The notes below the pieces were generated by a model. That model did no database searches, was not told where the DNA came from, and was given only the letters and a program-made list of their open reading frames with translations. A DNA stretch of 64,000 nt from Bacteroidota bacterium (lineage in GTDB: Bacteria; Bacteroidota; Bacteroidia; B-17B0; Aurantibacillaceae). The translations under genes and the position numbers were made by a program. The stretch covers positions 248,001 through 312,000 of the forward strand of contig JADJDM010000002.1 in the NCBI GenBank assembly GCA_016702705.1, given 5' to 3'. Shown piece after piece: positions 10,045-19,705 of this stretch (the stretch's first letter is position 1; each line of letters begins with the position of its first letter).

Positions 10045-11061
10045 ATGAGCATATACGAAAATCACTCTCTTTTATTGCATAACACTTTTCATATCGATTG
10101 TGCAGCAAAATACTTTACCGAAATTAATTCTATTGATGCCTTATTAGAGCTGCAACAAAGCGATGTTTTTAAATCAAACGAACTATTAATGCTTGGCGGT
10201 GGAAGCAATATTTTGTTTACCAAAAACTTTAACGGACTCGTAGTTAAAAACTCATTGCTAGGAAAAGAATTAATAAAAGAGGATGCTGATTACAATTACG
10301 TAAGAATTGGCGCAGGAGAAGTATGGCATGATTTCGTTTTGTGGTGTATTGCAAATAATTATGCAGGAGTTGAAAATTTATCTTTAATACCGGGTAGAGT
10401 AGGAGCTAGCCCTATGCAAAACATTGGCGCTTATGGTGTGGAAATTAAAGATGTGTTTGAGAGTTTGGAAGCGCTGCATGTAAAGGATGGTAGCAAAAAA
10501 ATATTCACCAATAACGAATGTGAGTTTGGTTACCGAGAAAGTGTTTTTAAACGAAAGCTGCGCAATCAATATATAATAACTTCGGTTGTTTTTAAATTAA
10601 AAAAGAAAGCAAATTTTAATACATCATACGGGGCAATTGAAAAAGAGCTGGAAGTGATGGGCGTAAAGGATATATCCATCAAAGCAATTAGCGATGCTGT
10701 AATCCGTATTCGCAGTAGCAAATTACCCGACCCAAAAGTAATTGGTAATGCAGGAAGTTTTTTCAAGAACCCTGAAATCCCTTCCGCTCAGTGCGATGCT
10801 TTAAAACAACTATTCCCAAATTTAGTTTCGTATCCTTTAGAAAATGGAAATGCTAAACTTGCTGCAGGTTGGTTAATAGAGCAAGCAGAATGGAAGGGCA
10901 AACGCTTTGGTGATGCTGGTGTGCATGTAAATCAAGCGTTGGTATTAGTTAATTACGATAAAGCACAAGGAAACGAAATTTATGATTTATCAAGTAAAAT
11001 TGTTGAATCAGTAAAAGCTAAGTTTGGCGTTGAATTAGAGAGAGAAGTAAATATTTATTAA
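10045..11061 (+). CDS. murB: UDP-N-acetylenolpyruvoylglucosamine reductase
   Basis: MurB reduces UDP-GlcNAc-enolpyruvate to UDP-MurNAc with NADPH and FAD, the second committed step of peptidoglycan synthesis in the cytoplasm. The 338-residue sequence shows the FAD-binding MLGGGSNILF motif, SLIPGRVGASPMQNIGAYG, and the catalytic-serine motif GNAGSFFKNP. The C-terminus has AAGWLIEQAEWKG and the late Glu in the GVELEREV motif, which is type I architecture. Length is typical. The gene is monocistronic and ends in a strong bidirectional terminator. Confidence 0.97.
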   Translation: MSIYENHSLLLHNTFHIDCAAKYFTEINSIDALLELQQSDVFKSNELLMLGGGSNILFTKNFNGLVVKNSLLGKELIKEDADYNYVRIGAGEVWHDFVLWCIANNYAGVENLSLIPGRVGASPMQNIGAYGVEIKDVFESLEALHVKDGSKKIFTNNECEFGYRESVFKRKLRNQYIITSVVFKLKKKANFNTSYGAIEKELEVMGVKDISIKAISDAVIRIRSSKLPDPKVIGNAGSFFKNPEIPSAQCDALKQLFPNLVSYPLENGNAKLAAGWLIEQAEWKGKRFGDAGVHVNQALVLVNYDKAQGNEIYDLSSKIVESVKAKFGVELEREVNIY

Positions 11062-11075
11062 GAAAAATAAACGGT

Positions 11076-11183
11076 TGTCAGTTCGAGCGCAGTCGAGAAT
11101 TGTTTAACGTGATTTTTATTGAAAGAAATTCCAATATGTTCATTTCGATTCCAACGCACGTCTCGACGGCGCTCGACATGACA
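11076..11183. repeat. REP-like inverted repeat pair in convergent intergenic region
   Basis: Two imperfect inverted arms, 11076-11098 and 11161-11183, share the core TTCGAGCGCAGTCGAGA or its complement CTCGACGGCGCTCGA. A longer version built on the same CGAG-type core lies at 56324-56478. Such GTCGAGA palindromes are commonly dispersed in intergenic regions of this phylum. It sits just before the murB terminator. Confidence 0.6.
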
Positions 11184-11196
11184 TTGTTAAAACACA

Positions 11197-11230
11197 AAAT
11201 CCACCCCGAGGATTCGGGGTGGATTTTTTT
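11197..11230. terminator. Bidirectional rho-independent terminator
   Basis: A perfect 13-bp stem (AAATCCACCCCGA with TCGGGGTGGATTT) has a 4-base loop. A T-run follows on the plus strand and the A-rich side serves the minus strand. It lies between convergent murB and the beta-helix/LamG gene. Confidence 0.9.
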
Positions 11231-11250
11231 GCTCTGAATAGTTTAATTAA

Positions 11251-14200
11251 TTACTCTTTAATAAATCGAGTTGTTCCTGTTCCTTTTGCTGTTTTAATTT
11301 GAAGTATATAAATACCTTTAGTTAATTCTGCAACCGAGAAACTAGTGATTGTTTCTGATAAAACTAATGTTCCAAGTACATTGTATACTTCAATTTTTTC
11401 GATTACTTCGTTTGACTTAATAGTTAAGTTGTTTGAAGTAGGATTAGGGAAAAGTGTGAATGCTTCTGTACCTAAAGTTTTTAAAGAAACACTGTTAAAA
11501 GTTGTGCAAACTGATGTGTCTGTACAAGAGTTAAGAGTAATAGCAACTGCATAACTTCCATTAATAGTTGGAGTAAAAGTTTGAGCAGTTTCTCCTGAAA
11601 TTGCTGCGTAAGCATTGTTACAATCTAACCACTGATAAGAAGCACCGCTTTGAGTTGCACTTATGGATGTTGATGTGTAAGTTATTGCATTACTCACAGA
11701 AGTAACATTCACCGTATGTGTTTGTGTCATTTCTAAACTGCAGTTTGTTTCGCAAGAAAATTGACCAGCTACCCAATCAGTAGCTGCATCCATGTTTTGC
11801 ATAAAACCATCATTTTCATTAACAGTCATATCACTTACAATTCTTCCACTTCCGTTTTCGAAATTATAGTAAGCTAACAAATCAGCTTCAGCCCCAGTTA
11901 AACAGCTGTTCATGTTTGTCATTATTTCTGTTTGATTTAGTGCCTTATTCCAAAAACGGATTTCATCTAATTTACCATTTAAATATTCAGCTGTTCCAGG
12001 CACAAAGTCTTCACCGAAAACAAAACTCGAACTAATTTGTGGAATAGATGTGAATGGTGCTGTTCCAGTTACAACTTCGAAACCATTTACATAAGCAGTC
12101 ATAACCCCATTGTTAAACGTGCAGGCAATATGATTCCAAGCATTTAATGTTAATACGCTTGGCGCACTTATTGTAAAAACAGTATTGCCAGTTCCGTAAA
12201 CATTGAAGCGTAACGCTCTTCCATTATTAGTTGCGTTGTAAGAATCAATAATCATAGCACCATTAAGAGGAAATGCATAATTAGAAATGAATCTATCATA
12301 ATTTGTAGAACGAGGAAACACCCACCCTTCAACTGAAAATACAGATGTTGCTGGCATTTTAAATGTTGTCATTACAACATCATTTGTTCCATCAAAGTCA
12401 AGAGCAGAACCTGTGCCTGTAGGAAGTGATACTATTTCATTACATGAGCGAGATGAAGTTACCCAATGATTATTAGCTGTTCCATTAGTAAATGTTCCAT
12501 TACGTGCATTGCCACTAAAATCATTAATTAGTGTGCCTGTGCCTTCATCCATTTTATAATATACTTCTAATTGGTTTTGCGGCCCTGTTAAACATGAGTT
12601 CATGTTTGCTGCAATTTCTGATTGACTTAAAGTTCTTTTCCAAATTCTTACTTCATCTATTTTTCCATTAAAGTATTCTGCAACTGACCCTTGCAAATAA
12701 TCTTCACCAATTGTTAAAGGACGAATTGTATTAGTAAGTAAAGTAGTAGCAGCAATGGTAAAAGTACCAACGGAAGCGCCATTTACATAGAGGATAATCA
12801 CTCCATTGTTAAATGTTGCAGCTACATGATTCCAAGCATTTAAAGTTAAAACGTTAGGTACACTTGCAGTATAAGTTGTTCCTATGACCAATCTTAGTGC
12901 TCTTCCATTATTTGTTACTGCATTAGCATTGTCGAAAATAACATCAGATGCGTTACTGCTAGATCCTCCATTAAAACTTGTTAGTATTCTTCCGTAAACA
13001 CCCGATTCAGGATATATCCACGCCTCAAGAGTTAAATTAGATGTCGTTGGGAAAAAGTAATTAGTAGTTATTTTATCGTTTGAACCATCAAAATCAAGAG
13101 CAGTTCCAGGTGCTGCGCTTACAACTGGATTTGAATTGGCAATTACATTATAAGTTGTTGAAGCAGAGAGATTACCTGTAGAGAAATTTAATGCCGATCC
13201 AGTTCCAGCTATCGGACCATCAACAATATAATCAGTAGCATTATCTCTTAAAAAATACTGCACACCATTTGTGGAATTCGCTATATTTATTGTAGCAGTG
13301 CTTCCTGCACACACAGTTGTTGGCCCACTTAATGCTTCATTTGTAATGTTTGCAACCTCAATAGTAATAGAATCAATAGTAGAACTTGATGTGCCTGTGC
13401 AAGTGTAGGTTTGTGTAGAAGTTGGATAAAATGCTACTCCGTTTGTTACACCACCTGACCATGTATACCCCGTTGCATCACATGTTCCTCTCAAGATAAT
13501 AGCTTCACCCGAACAAATGCTTGTTTTATTAGCTTCAATACCAATTGATGAAGTGTTATTTTCAAATGCACCCATATCAATTGTGTTGGTTGTTCTTGGA
13601 TTACCAGCTAAGTCAACGCTTGGAATAGTTAAGCCAGAAGCATTACCAGTATTTACTGCTGGGGATTTACACTGTAATGTAAAATCATTATTAATATAAT
13701 CAGTAAAAAATGGAACACCAGTTAAATTATTAGTTTGAGAACTAGATGCAGTGTAGTCAGTTCCTAAACCAGGAGATAAGCAATTTTTAACATGATAAAT
13801 TCCCGCCCCATTTGTATAAATTTCATCGCCAATCGTTGGTGTATTAGCGTAAAATATACAATTACTTACAGTCATTGTAGGAGAACCTGCTGTAACTGAA
13901 TGGAAAATGGTTTTTCCTGAATTATTAACGGCTTGGTTATTTACAAATGTGCAATTAGTAATAAATGATGTAGTTGTATTTGCTAAAAGTAATGCTCCTC
14001 CATAACGTGTAGCTACGTTATTATTAAATAGGCAGTTAACTATACTGGTGCTTGTTGCTGCAGAAATGTATAGTGCTCCTGCGTCATATAATACTGTTGA
14101 GTTGTTTTTAAATTCACAATTTAAAAACTCGGGCGAACCACCAGTAACATAAATTGCGCCGCCGTGTTGTTGGGCAATATTGTTTTTAAATACACAATTG

Positions 14201-14712
14201 CGAATGATTGGGCTCGAATTAGTTGTCATATAAATTGCCCCACCTAAATGTTCAGCAGTAACCGTTCCAGTAGCACTTCCTTTTTCTATTGTAAATCCAT
14301 CTAATTCAGTTGCATTGGTATTAGCGTCAAAACGAATAACATTGAAACTTTTTGAAGCACCAAAGTCGCCCGAAAGTACTGTGATGTTTGTTTTCCAATT
14401 ACGTTGAGAAATTAGGGTTTCAGTTCCGTTAAAGCCTCCATACACTTTTACATTGTTTACAATACGAAATGTTTTTTGTGTATTATTTGCTGGAATATTT
14501 CCTGTAAAAGATCTAGTTGGAACGTAAGTTCCGGCTGCAACCCAAATCTCACCTGATGTGGTATTATAAGTTGCCGAATGTAAATCGGTATAAGCATCAG
14601 CCCATGATGTTCCGTTATTGGCACCTGTGGCGTTTATGTTTACATACGTTGTTTGTGCATTAATTGTAAATCCTAATGCAAAAAGGATAATAATGAGTAC
14701 TGTTTTTTTCAT
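11251..14712 (-). CDS. T9SS-exported beta-helix and double LamG protein
   Basis: This 1153-residue secreted protein has a signal peptide ending near INAQ. Residues about 20-385 form a right-handed beta-helix of the choice-of-anchor Q type (ATGANNGTSWADAYTDL start, then repeated NCxFxNN turns and a final DMGAFEN). A short Ig-like stretch follows. Two LamG-like concanavalin domains come next, each opening ALDFDGSND or ALDFDGTND and closing with NGKIDEVRIW or NGKLDEIRFW and MNSCLTG. The last 80 residues are a T9SS type A tail (FTLFPNPTSNNLTIKS, ending TRFIKE). It is probably a surface carbohydrate-binding or adhesive protein; no catalytic residues are assignable. Confidence 0.9.
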   Translation of the reverse strand: MKKTVLIIILFALGFTINAQTTYVNINATGANNGTSWADAYTDLHSATYNTTSGEIWVAAGTYVPTRSFTGNIPANNTQKTFRIVNNVKVYGGFNGTETLISQRNWKTNITVLSGDFGASKSFNVIRFDANTNATELDGFTIEKGSATGTVTAEHLGGAIYMTTNSSPIIRNCVFKNNIAQQHGGAIYVTGGSPEFLNCEFKNNSTVLYDAGALYISAATSTSIVNCLFNNNVATRYGGALLLANTTTSFITNCTFVNNQAVNNSGKTIFHSVTAGSPTMTVSNCIFYANTPTIGDEIYTNGAGIYHVKNCLSPGLGTDYTASSSQTNNLTGVPFFTDYINNDFTLQCKSPAVNTGNASGLTIPSVDLAGNPRTTNTIDMGAFENNTSSIGIEANKTSICSGEAIILRGTCDATGYTWSGGVTNGVAFYPTSTQTYTCTGTSSSTIDSITIEVANITNEALSGPTTVCAGSTATINIANSTNGVQYFLRDNATDYIVDGPIAGTGSALNFSTGNLSASTTYNVIANSNPVVSAAPGTALDFDGSNDKITTNYFFPTTSNLTLEAWIYPESGVYGRILTSFNGGSSSNASDVIFDNANAVTNNGRALRLVIGTTYTASVPNVLTLNAWNHVAATFNNGVIILYVNGASVGTFTIAATTLLTNTIRPLTIGEDYLQGSVAEYFNGKIDEVRIWKRTLSQSEIAANMNSCLTGPQNQLEVYYKMDEGTGTLINDFSGNARNGTFTNGTANNHWVTSSRSCNEIVSLPTGTGSALDFDGTNDVVMTTFKMPATSVFSVEGWVFPRSTNYDRFISNYAFPLNGAMIIDSYNATNNGRALRFNVYGTGNTVFTISAPSVLTLNAWNHIACTFNNGVMTAYVNGFEVVTGTAPFTSIPQISSSFVFGEDFVPGTAEYLNGKLDEIRFWNKALNQTEIMTNMNSCLTGAEADLLAYYNFENGSGRIVSDMTVNENDGFMQNMDAATDWVAGQFSCETNCSLEMTQTHTVNVTSVSNAITYTSTSISATQSGASYQWLDCNNAYAAISGETAQTFTPTINGSYAVAITLNSCTDTSVCTTFNSVSLKTLGTEAFTLFPNPTSNNLTIKSNEVIEKIEVYNVLGTLVLSETITSFSVAELTKGIYILQIKTAKGTGTTRFIKE

Positions 14713-14814
14713 CTGTTTATTGATTTCTTAATTTCGAAGTAAAAATAGAGCTATTGGTCGTTAACAAACGAAATTCTTCAGCAACAGACAATAGGGTTTA
14801 GGAATGGATAATTT

Positions 14815-15567
14815 TTAAGAAGCAATAGCAGCTTCAAACTCGGCTTTTTTGTATTTAGATAGCTTCGTTGTTAAGCCATTGCTGAGTTGTATGGATAAAT
14901 CGGATTTAGAATAGTTTTCTAGAAATTCTTTGTTTATAAGCCACGATTTGTGAACTCTAAAAAATTGTGGCATCGATTCGAGTAATGTTTCGAAATGTTT
15001 CAAATTTTTGCTGGCAACAAGCTTTTTATCATTTGTATGAATAATGCAATACGATTCCTGCGCCTCAATAGCTACAATACTTACAATAGGTACAATGTGC
15101 TGTTGACCTTTATCGCTTACAACAATGTTTTTTAATTGTTTGCTTTCAAGTGTATTGCTTAATAATGATAAACGCTGAGATTGTTGTTCGTTATTTTGTC
15201 GTTGTAACACGCGAATAATAGCTTGTTTTAAACGGTCGATATCTATTGGTTTCAATAAATAATCAATAGCAGCTATTTCAAAAGCTCTTACTGCATATTG
15301 GTCGTAAGCAGTAACAAAAATAATTTCGAAATTAATTTTCTCAAAAAAGTTTACAATTTCGTAGCCTGCATAATTTGGCATTTCAATGTCTAAAAAGACC
15401 AAATCTGGTTGTTCTTTGTTAATGGCATCAACGGCTTTAAGCACGTTTTCGCATTTGGCAACAACTTCTACATTAGGACAAAATAACAGCAATAAGTTTT
15501 GAAGCACATCTCTTGCGCTTTCTTCATCGTCAACAATTATGGCTTTTATTTTATGCACTATTTGCAA
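14815..15567 (-). CDS. LytTR-family response regulator
   Basis: The 250-residue regulator has an N-terminal receiver domain (acidic pair D13-D14, phospho-acceptor D60 in LVFLDIEMP, conserved VTAYDQYAV and LLKPID Lys). From about 145 a LytTR DNA-binding domain follows, with the HKSWLINKEF motif. It binds DNA as a beta-fold domain and controls transcription. It lies 66 bp downstream of a LytS-type histidine kinase on the same strand, so the two form a cognate two-component pair. Targets cannot be read from the window. Confidence 0.93.
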   Translation of the reverse strand: MQIVHKIKAIIVDDEESARDVLQNLLLLFCPNVEVVAKCENVLKAVDAINKEQPDLVFLDIEMPNYAGYEIVNFFEKINFEIIFVTAYDQYAVRAFEIAAIDYLLKPIDIDRLKQAIIRVLQRQNNEQQSQRLSLLSNTLESKQLKNIVVSDKGQQHIVPIVSIVAIEAQESYCIIHTNDKKLVASKNLKHFETLLESMPQFFRVHKSWLINKEFLENYSKSDLSIQLSNGLTTKLSKYKKAEFEAAIAS

Positions 15568-15633
15568 AATTACCTTTCTGTTTTAGTTAATCGTTGTTTT
15601 TTTAGCAATCGCCCAATTTGGTTTAGGAATGGA

Positions 15634-18480
15634 TTAAAATTTGTGTTTTACGGGAATCATTAAAGTAACTTTTGTTCCTATGCCTTCGCCGTCTTCAGTT
15701 AAATCTTCATATTCATAACCAAACGCCCCATCAAAAACATTGCTTAAAATTTCGAAACGTTTTTTTATTGCTCTTCCCGAAAAGGATTCGTGCTCTGAAC
15801 GCTGACGCAGTTTAATTGCTTTAGCTTTTTCTCTTCCTATCCCATTGTCTTCAACTGTGCAAATTAATAGTTCTTTTAACTCGAAGGTGATTTTTAAATT
15901 TTTCGCCCCATCTTTATGTAGCAAACCATGCACCAATGCGTTTTCTATAAATGGCTGAACTAGTAGTGGTGGAAGCATAATGTCTTCAATGTCTTTATAA
16001 ATTATCTCATAATTAAAATTCTTTTTAAAACGTAATTTTTCTAAGGATAAATATAACTCGAGTAATTTTATTTCCTGCTCAAAATCAATAAAGTCTTTTT
16101 CGGAATAATTTAATGTTCGCCTAACTAAATTTGAGAATGTAGTTATGTATTTATAAGAATGTTCTACATCACCTTTCAAAATTAAATCCTGAACCGAATT
16201 AAGAGAATTAAAAATAAAATGTGGATTCATTTGAGATTGAATAGCAGTTAGCTTTGAAGCATTCAACTCATTTATTTGTTCTGATTTTTTGCGTTGTACA
16301 TTTAATTGCCTTCGGTAAATCATGTAAACTAAAAGCAAAAATAAAATAACCGACAAACTAATAAACCACCATCTCATGTAAAATGGATGTTTTATTTGAA
16401 ATGAGAAAGTAACAACATCACTAAAAACACCTTGGTTTTCGGCTTTTACAATAAAGCTATAAGTGCCTGGCGCAAGCGCATTGTAGGTTATTTTGTTTTC
16501 GGAAAAATTGGAAGTAATCCACTCGTTATCATAACCAATAAGTTTGTGGTGATATTTAATATTTTCTTTGTTTTTAAGTGTGGGTGATGAAATAGTAAAA
16601 TTGAATTTTCGCTTGTCGTCATCAAAAATCCCTTCTTCCTTTGTGTTGTTTATTAGTGAGTCATTTACCTCAATGCTCGAAATATGTATAAGTGGCTTTT
16701 CCTCTTTTCTTTCTAATAAACTTAATTTTATTTTTTGCACTCCTTTTGAGTGACTAATCCAAAGACAATTTTTTATAATCTCGAAATCAAATATTTTATT
16801 TGTAGAAAATCCGTAAGTCATATTAAGTCTAACAAGCACATTTCCTTGCATGTCTAAAACTACAAAGCCTTGCGATGAATTGGTGTAAATTTTACCCTCA
16901 TGCACAATTAGTTTGTAAATCTCAATTGTTGCACCATTAATTTTTGGATTTATTTGCTTTGTTATTTTCCCGTTTTCAAATAATAAAACGCCCGTTTTTT
17001 TTGTTGATGCATAAAGTGTTTTTTTATCAGAAGATAAATCATTGGCAAATACAGGCTCTCCCTTAAATGTAACTTTTTCTGTTTGATCATTTGGTTTAAG
17101 GATTTTTAAACCATCAGAGGTAGCAACATAAATGTTTGTGGTGTTTGGTTCAGCTTCAATCGAGTTAGCTCTGGTTCTTAATGAATTAATATGAGTAATG
17201 TTAAATTTATTTTCCTTCTCGATTTGAAGTTTGCACACGCCTACATTTAAAGCCAGGTACAATGTATTATCATTAACGCGAATGGCATCTTTTAAGGAAG
17301 ATTCAAATAGGGTAAAAGTTTGTTTTGTGATTTTATCGTAAGCTTTTATAAGTCGATCATCAAAAAGTATATAGCGATAATTATCCCAACCAAACAGTGC
17401 TTGTAATGGTTTAGAACCGTCGGTTGACAATGAAGTGCTTACATTGTTTTCATAATTTAAAAGTTCGCCTTTTAAAGAACCCATTACAATTCCAATGTCA
17501 TTATCGTGATGAATGCTTATGATTTCTTTACTACCCAAATTTTCGAGTACATCGGGTATTTCAAGATTTGGAATTACAAGCACCCCATTATTGAATGTAC
17601 TTAAAAGTATGTTCCCTTCTGCATCCTCAAAAACATCCGAAATAAAATGAGTCGAATACAATTTTTCAGAAAGTAGTTGTTTATTCGGATTCTTAAGTCT
17701 TCTTATTCCTGCAACAGTGTTTGCAAGCCAAAGCTCATTATTTGCGCTGTAAAATCGAAGAATTTCTTTCTCATCAATTAAATCATTTTTAGGAAGCTCA
17801 CTTAATTCAAAAGTATTTTCATTTAGCTCGTATGTTTTTTTATCTCGTGTGCTAATTGCATAAGCTTGCCCATCAATTCTAAAAAAGTCGAGTAAACCAG
17901 CGAATTTACCTGTGCCATTGTTAATGGTGATAAATTTCAATTGTTTTTTTTCGAAAATGAGAAATGAATCTCTTTCTGAAAGATGACTAATTAATGTTCC
18001 ATTTTTGGTTTTAAATGAATTTCCGAAATAACCAGCATGACTTGTTTTAAACTTGATTGGCTGGTGTTGTTTATTAAAAACTAGTGAAGTTTTAGCAAGC
18101 ACAATTAATTGATTATCATCTGAAACAGCTAAGGAAACATTATTGGAGCGTTCATCTTCTTTGATTTCATAATAAACTGAGCATTTGCTATTTTCGATTT
18201 TAATAATTTGGTTATTTAAATTGTAGCAATAAATAATTCCATTTCCATCTTTCACAAAACCGAAAGCAGAGAAACCTTTCATTTCATTGCATTCAATCAA
18301 CTGAAATTTATAATTGTCGTATTTGTAAAATCCTTGGTCGGTTGCAAACCAATAGTTTAATTTGTTGTCCTGTATTACATCATAAATTTGAACACCACTA
18401 AATTCGTTTTCACCTAATTTAAAATAGGCTGGCTGCTGGGCAAATGAGAACTGGAATGCCACAATTAACAGTAAAGCCAA
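15634..18480 (-). CDS. LytS-type sensor histidine kinase with beta-propeller sensor
   Basis: About 948 residues. After a signal anchor ending FSFAQ comes a long periplasmic propeller (two-component-regulator propeller repeats, WFATDQGFYKYDNYKF near the start), a Y_Y_Y domain (YHHKLIGYDNEW, then LAPGTYSFIVKAEN), one membrane span near residues 700-720 (WWFISLSVILFLLLVYMIYRR region), and a cytoplasmic His_kinase/HATPase module. The phospho-acceptor His is in NPHFIFNSLN near residue 745, and the N-box is PFIENALVHG. The start at 18480 is TTG, but the frame stays open about 14 codons upstream, so the true start may lie slightly higher. It pairs with the adjacent LytTR regulator. Confidence 0.9.
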   Translation of the reverse strand: MALLLIVAFQFSFAQQPAYFKLGENEFSGVQIYDVIQDNKLNYWFATDQGFYKYDNYKFQLIECNEMKGFSAFGFVKDGNGIIYCYNLNNQIIKIENSKCSVYYEIKEDERSNNVSLAVSDDNQLIVLAKTSLVFNKQHQPIKFKTSHAGYFGNSFKTKNGTLISHLSERDSFLIFEKKQLKFITINNGTGKFAGLLDFFRIDGQAYAISTRDKKTYELNENTFELSELPKNDLIDEKEILRFYSANNELWLANTVAGIRRLKNPNKQLLSEKLYSTHFISDVFEDAEGNILLSTFNNGVLVIPNLEIPDVLENLGSKEIISIHHDNDIGIVMGSLKGELLNYENNVSTSLSTDGSKPLQALFGWDNYRYILFDDRLIKAYDKITKQTFTLFESSLKDAIRVNDNTLYLALNVGVCKLQIEKENKFNITHINSLRTRANSIEAEPNTTNIYVATSDGLKILKPNDQTEKVTFKGEPVFANDLSSDKKTLYASTKKTGVLLFENGKITKQINPKINGATIEIYKLIVHEGKIYTNSSQGFVVLDMQGNVLVRLNMTYGFSTNKIFDFEIIKNCLWISHSKGVQKIKLSLLERKEEKPLIHISSIEVNDSLINNTKEEGIFDDDKRKFNFTISSPTLKNKENIKYHHKLIGYDNEWITSNFSENKITYNALAPGTYSFIVKAENQGVFSDVVTFSFQIKHPFYMRWWFISLSVILFLLLVYMIYRRQLNVQRKKSEQINELNASKLTAIQSQMNPHFIFNSLNSVQDLILKGDVEHSYKYITTFSNLVRRTLNYSEKDFIDFEQEIKLLELYLSLEKLRFKKNFNYEIIYKDIEDIMLPPLLVQPFIENALVHGLLHKDGAKNLKITFELKELLICTVEDNGIGREKAKAIKLRQRSEHESFSGRAIKKRFEILSNVFDGAFGYEYEDLTEDGEGIGTKVTLMIPVKHKF

Positions 18481-18601
18481 TCCAAGTTTCCTTGATTTAA
18501 AAAAATAAAGTATGTTGCTTAAGAGTGAAATAGTTTTGTTTTACAAATTTGCAATCAAAAGTACAAAAATTGAGATTGATACTGATTTAATAATTGCACT
18601 A

Positions 18602-19564
18602 TTATTTCTTCTTCTTTTTAGGCTTTTGTTTTGCATGCACCTTGCAATAACCACTTTCGCTTATGGTTTTGTTTTTACAGCGTGCGCCTGTTTTTGTTGT
18701 TCCAATACATTGAATAGCATTGTTTGTTGTGTTGGTGGTTTGTGTTTCAGTATTTTTGTTTTTCGAAGCTTTCCATTTCCAGCAATCAATACATTTAATT
18801 TTCTCAATTAATTCTTCTTGCTCATCAGGTAGAGAAGGGTAGAAGTCGATTCCGGTAAATGTTTCTACACTATCAATAGTTACTGCAAAGTTTTCTAAGT
18901 TTTCGCTTGATGCAGCATTAGGAAAAATAAAACCAATTCCTTTAACACTTGGTTTACTATAATCTAAAATTACTTTGTAATAATAATTAGGAACCGAAAC
19001 TTTGTTTTCTCCAATCGTTGGAAGTCCTTCAGTTAAAACAGGTCCAGTAACAATATAAATCGAATCATTTTCGTTTGCCCAGCTTCTCACTAACTCTTCA
19101 CACTTTTTCCAAATGCCTCTATTAAAACTTGGCACTTGCGGACTCATATTACTATAGTAAAATGATTCCTGCATGCTTACTTCCGACCAACTCATATCAG
19201 CCGCAGGAGCCAAGTGTCCTCTGTCGTAGCCCGAGCTTTTGTAATCAGCATCGTTAGCAGTTTGTGTTTTTACTTCAGGGTCAGGTAAAAATGTATTGCT
19301 TCGCTCAAATGCTTTTTGTGTTTCCTCTTTGGTTAACAAATAGGCAATCCAATTAGCTTGCTCATGCGCTTCGTTATAAGTAAATGAATAAGCTGTATGA
19401 TGAATAATTGTTTCGTGAGAATTTGTTTTTGGGATTTCGAGATTTGGGATTAGGCTTGAGTGAATTTGTTTGAGCACCAGGCTGTCATGCGCATGAGTGG
19501 CCTGTCCAAAAACAGAAGAAGCAAAACTAATGAAGTAAAGAAGTATGATTAGTTTGTTTTTCAT
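18602..19564 (-). CDS. Secreted DNA/RNA non-specific endonuclease with zinc-finger-like tail
   Basis: This 320-residue protein has a signal peptide ending SSVFGQ. A NUC1/NucA-type endonuclease domain follows, with the catalytic DRGH motif at residues 114-117, then HLAPAADMS and the NMSPQVPSFNRGIW metal-binding segment. It would degrade extracellular or periplasmic nucleic acid. The last 35 residues carry CIGTTKTGARCKN and GYCKVHAK, a C-x(n)-C-x(n)-C-x2-H arrangement like the small DUF5763-type zinc motif, ending in a run of lysines. That tail is an unusual addition for NucA relatives. A CIDCW pair precedes it. Confidence 0.92.
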   Translation of the reverse strand: MKNKLIILLYFISFASSVFGQATHAHDSLVLKQIHSSLIPNLEIPKTNSHETIIHHTAYSFTYNEAHEQANWIAYLLTKEETQKAFERSNTFLPDPEVKTQTANDADYKSSGYDRGHLAPAADMSWSEVSMQESFYYSNMSPQVPSFNRGIWKKCEELVRSWANENDSIYIVTGPVLTEGLPTIGENKVSVPNYYYKVILDYSKPSVKGIGFIFPNAASSENLENFAVTIDSVETFTGIDFYPSLPDEQEELIEKIKCIDCWKWKASKNKNTETQTTNTTNNAIQCIGTTKTGARCKNKTISESGYCKVHAKQKPKKKKK

Positions 19565-19705
19565 TTATTAAATTAATCTCTTACTTTCTAACTATTATAC
19601 TCTTTCAATTTTTTACCACTAAGACACTAAGAGCACAAAGTAACACGGAGATATCCTACATAATAAATTGTCCTGTCTCTTGATTCCTGCTGTCTTGCGT
19701 CTTTC

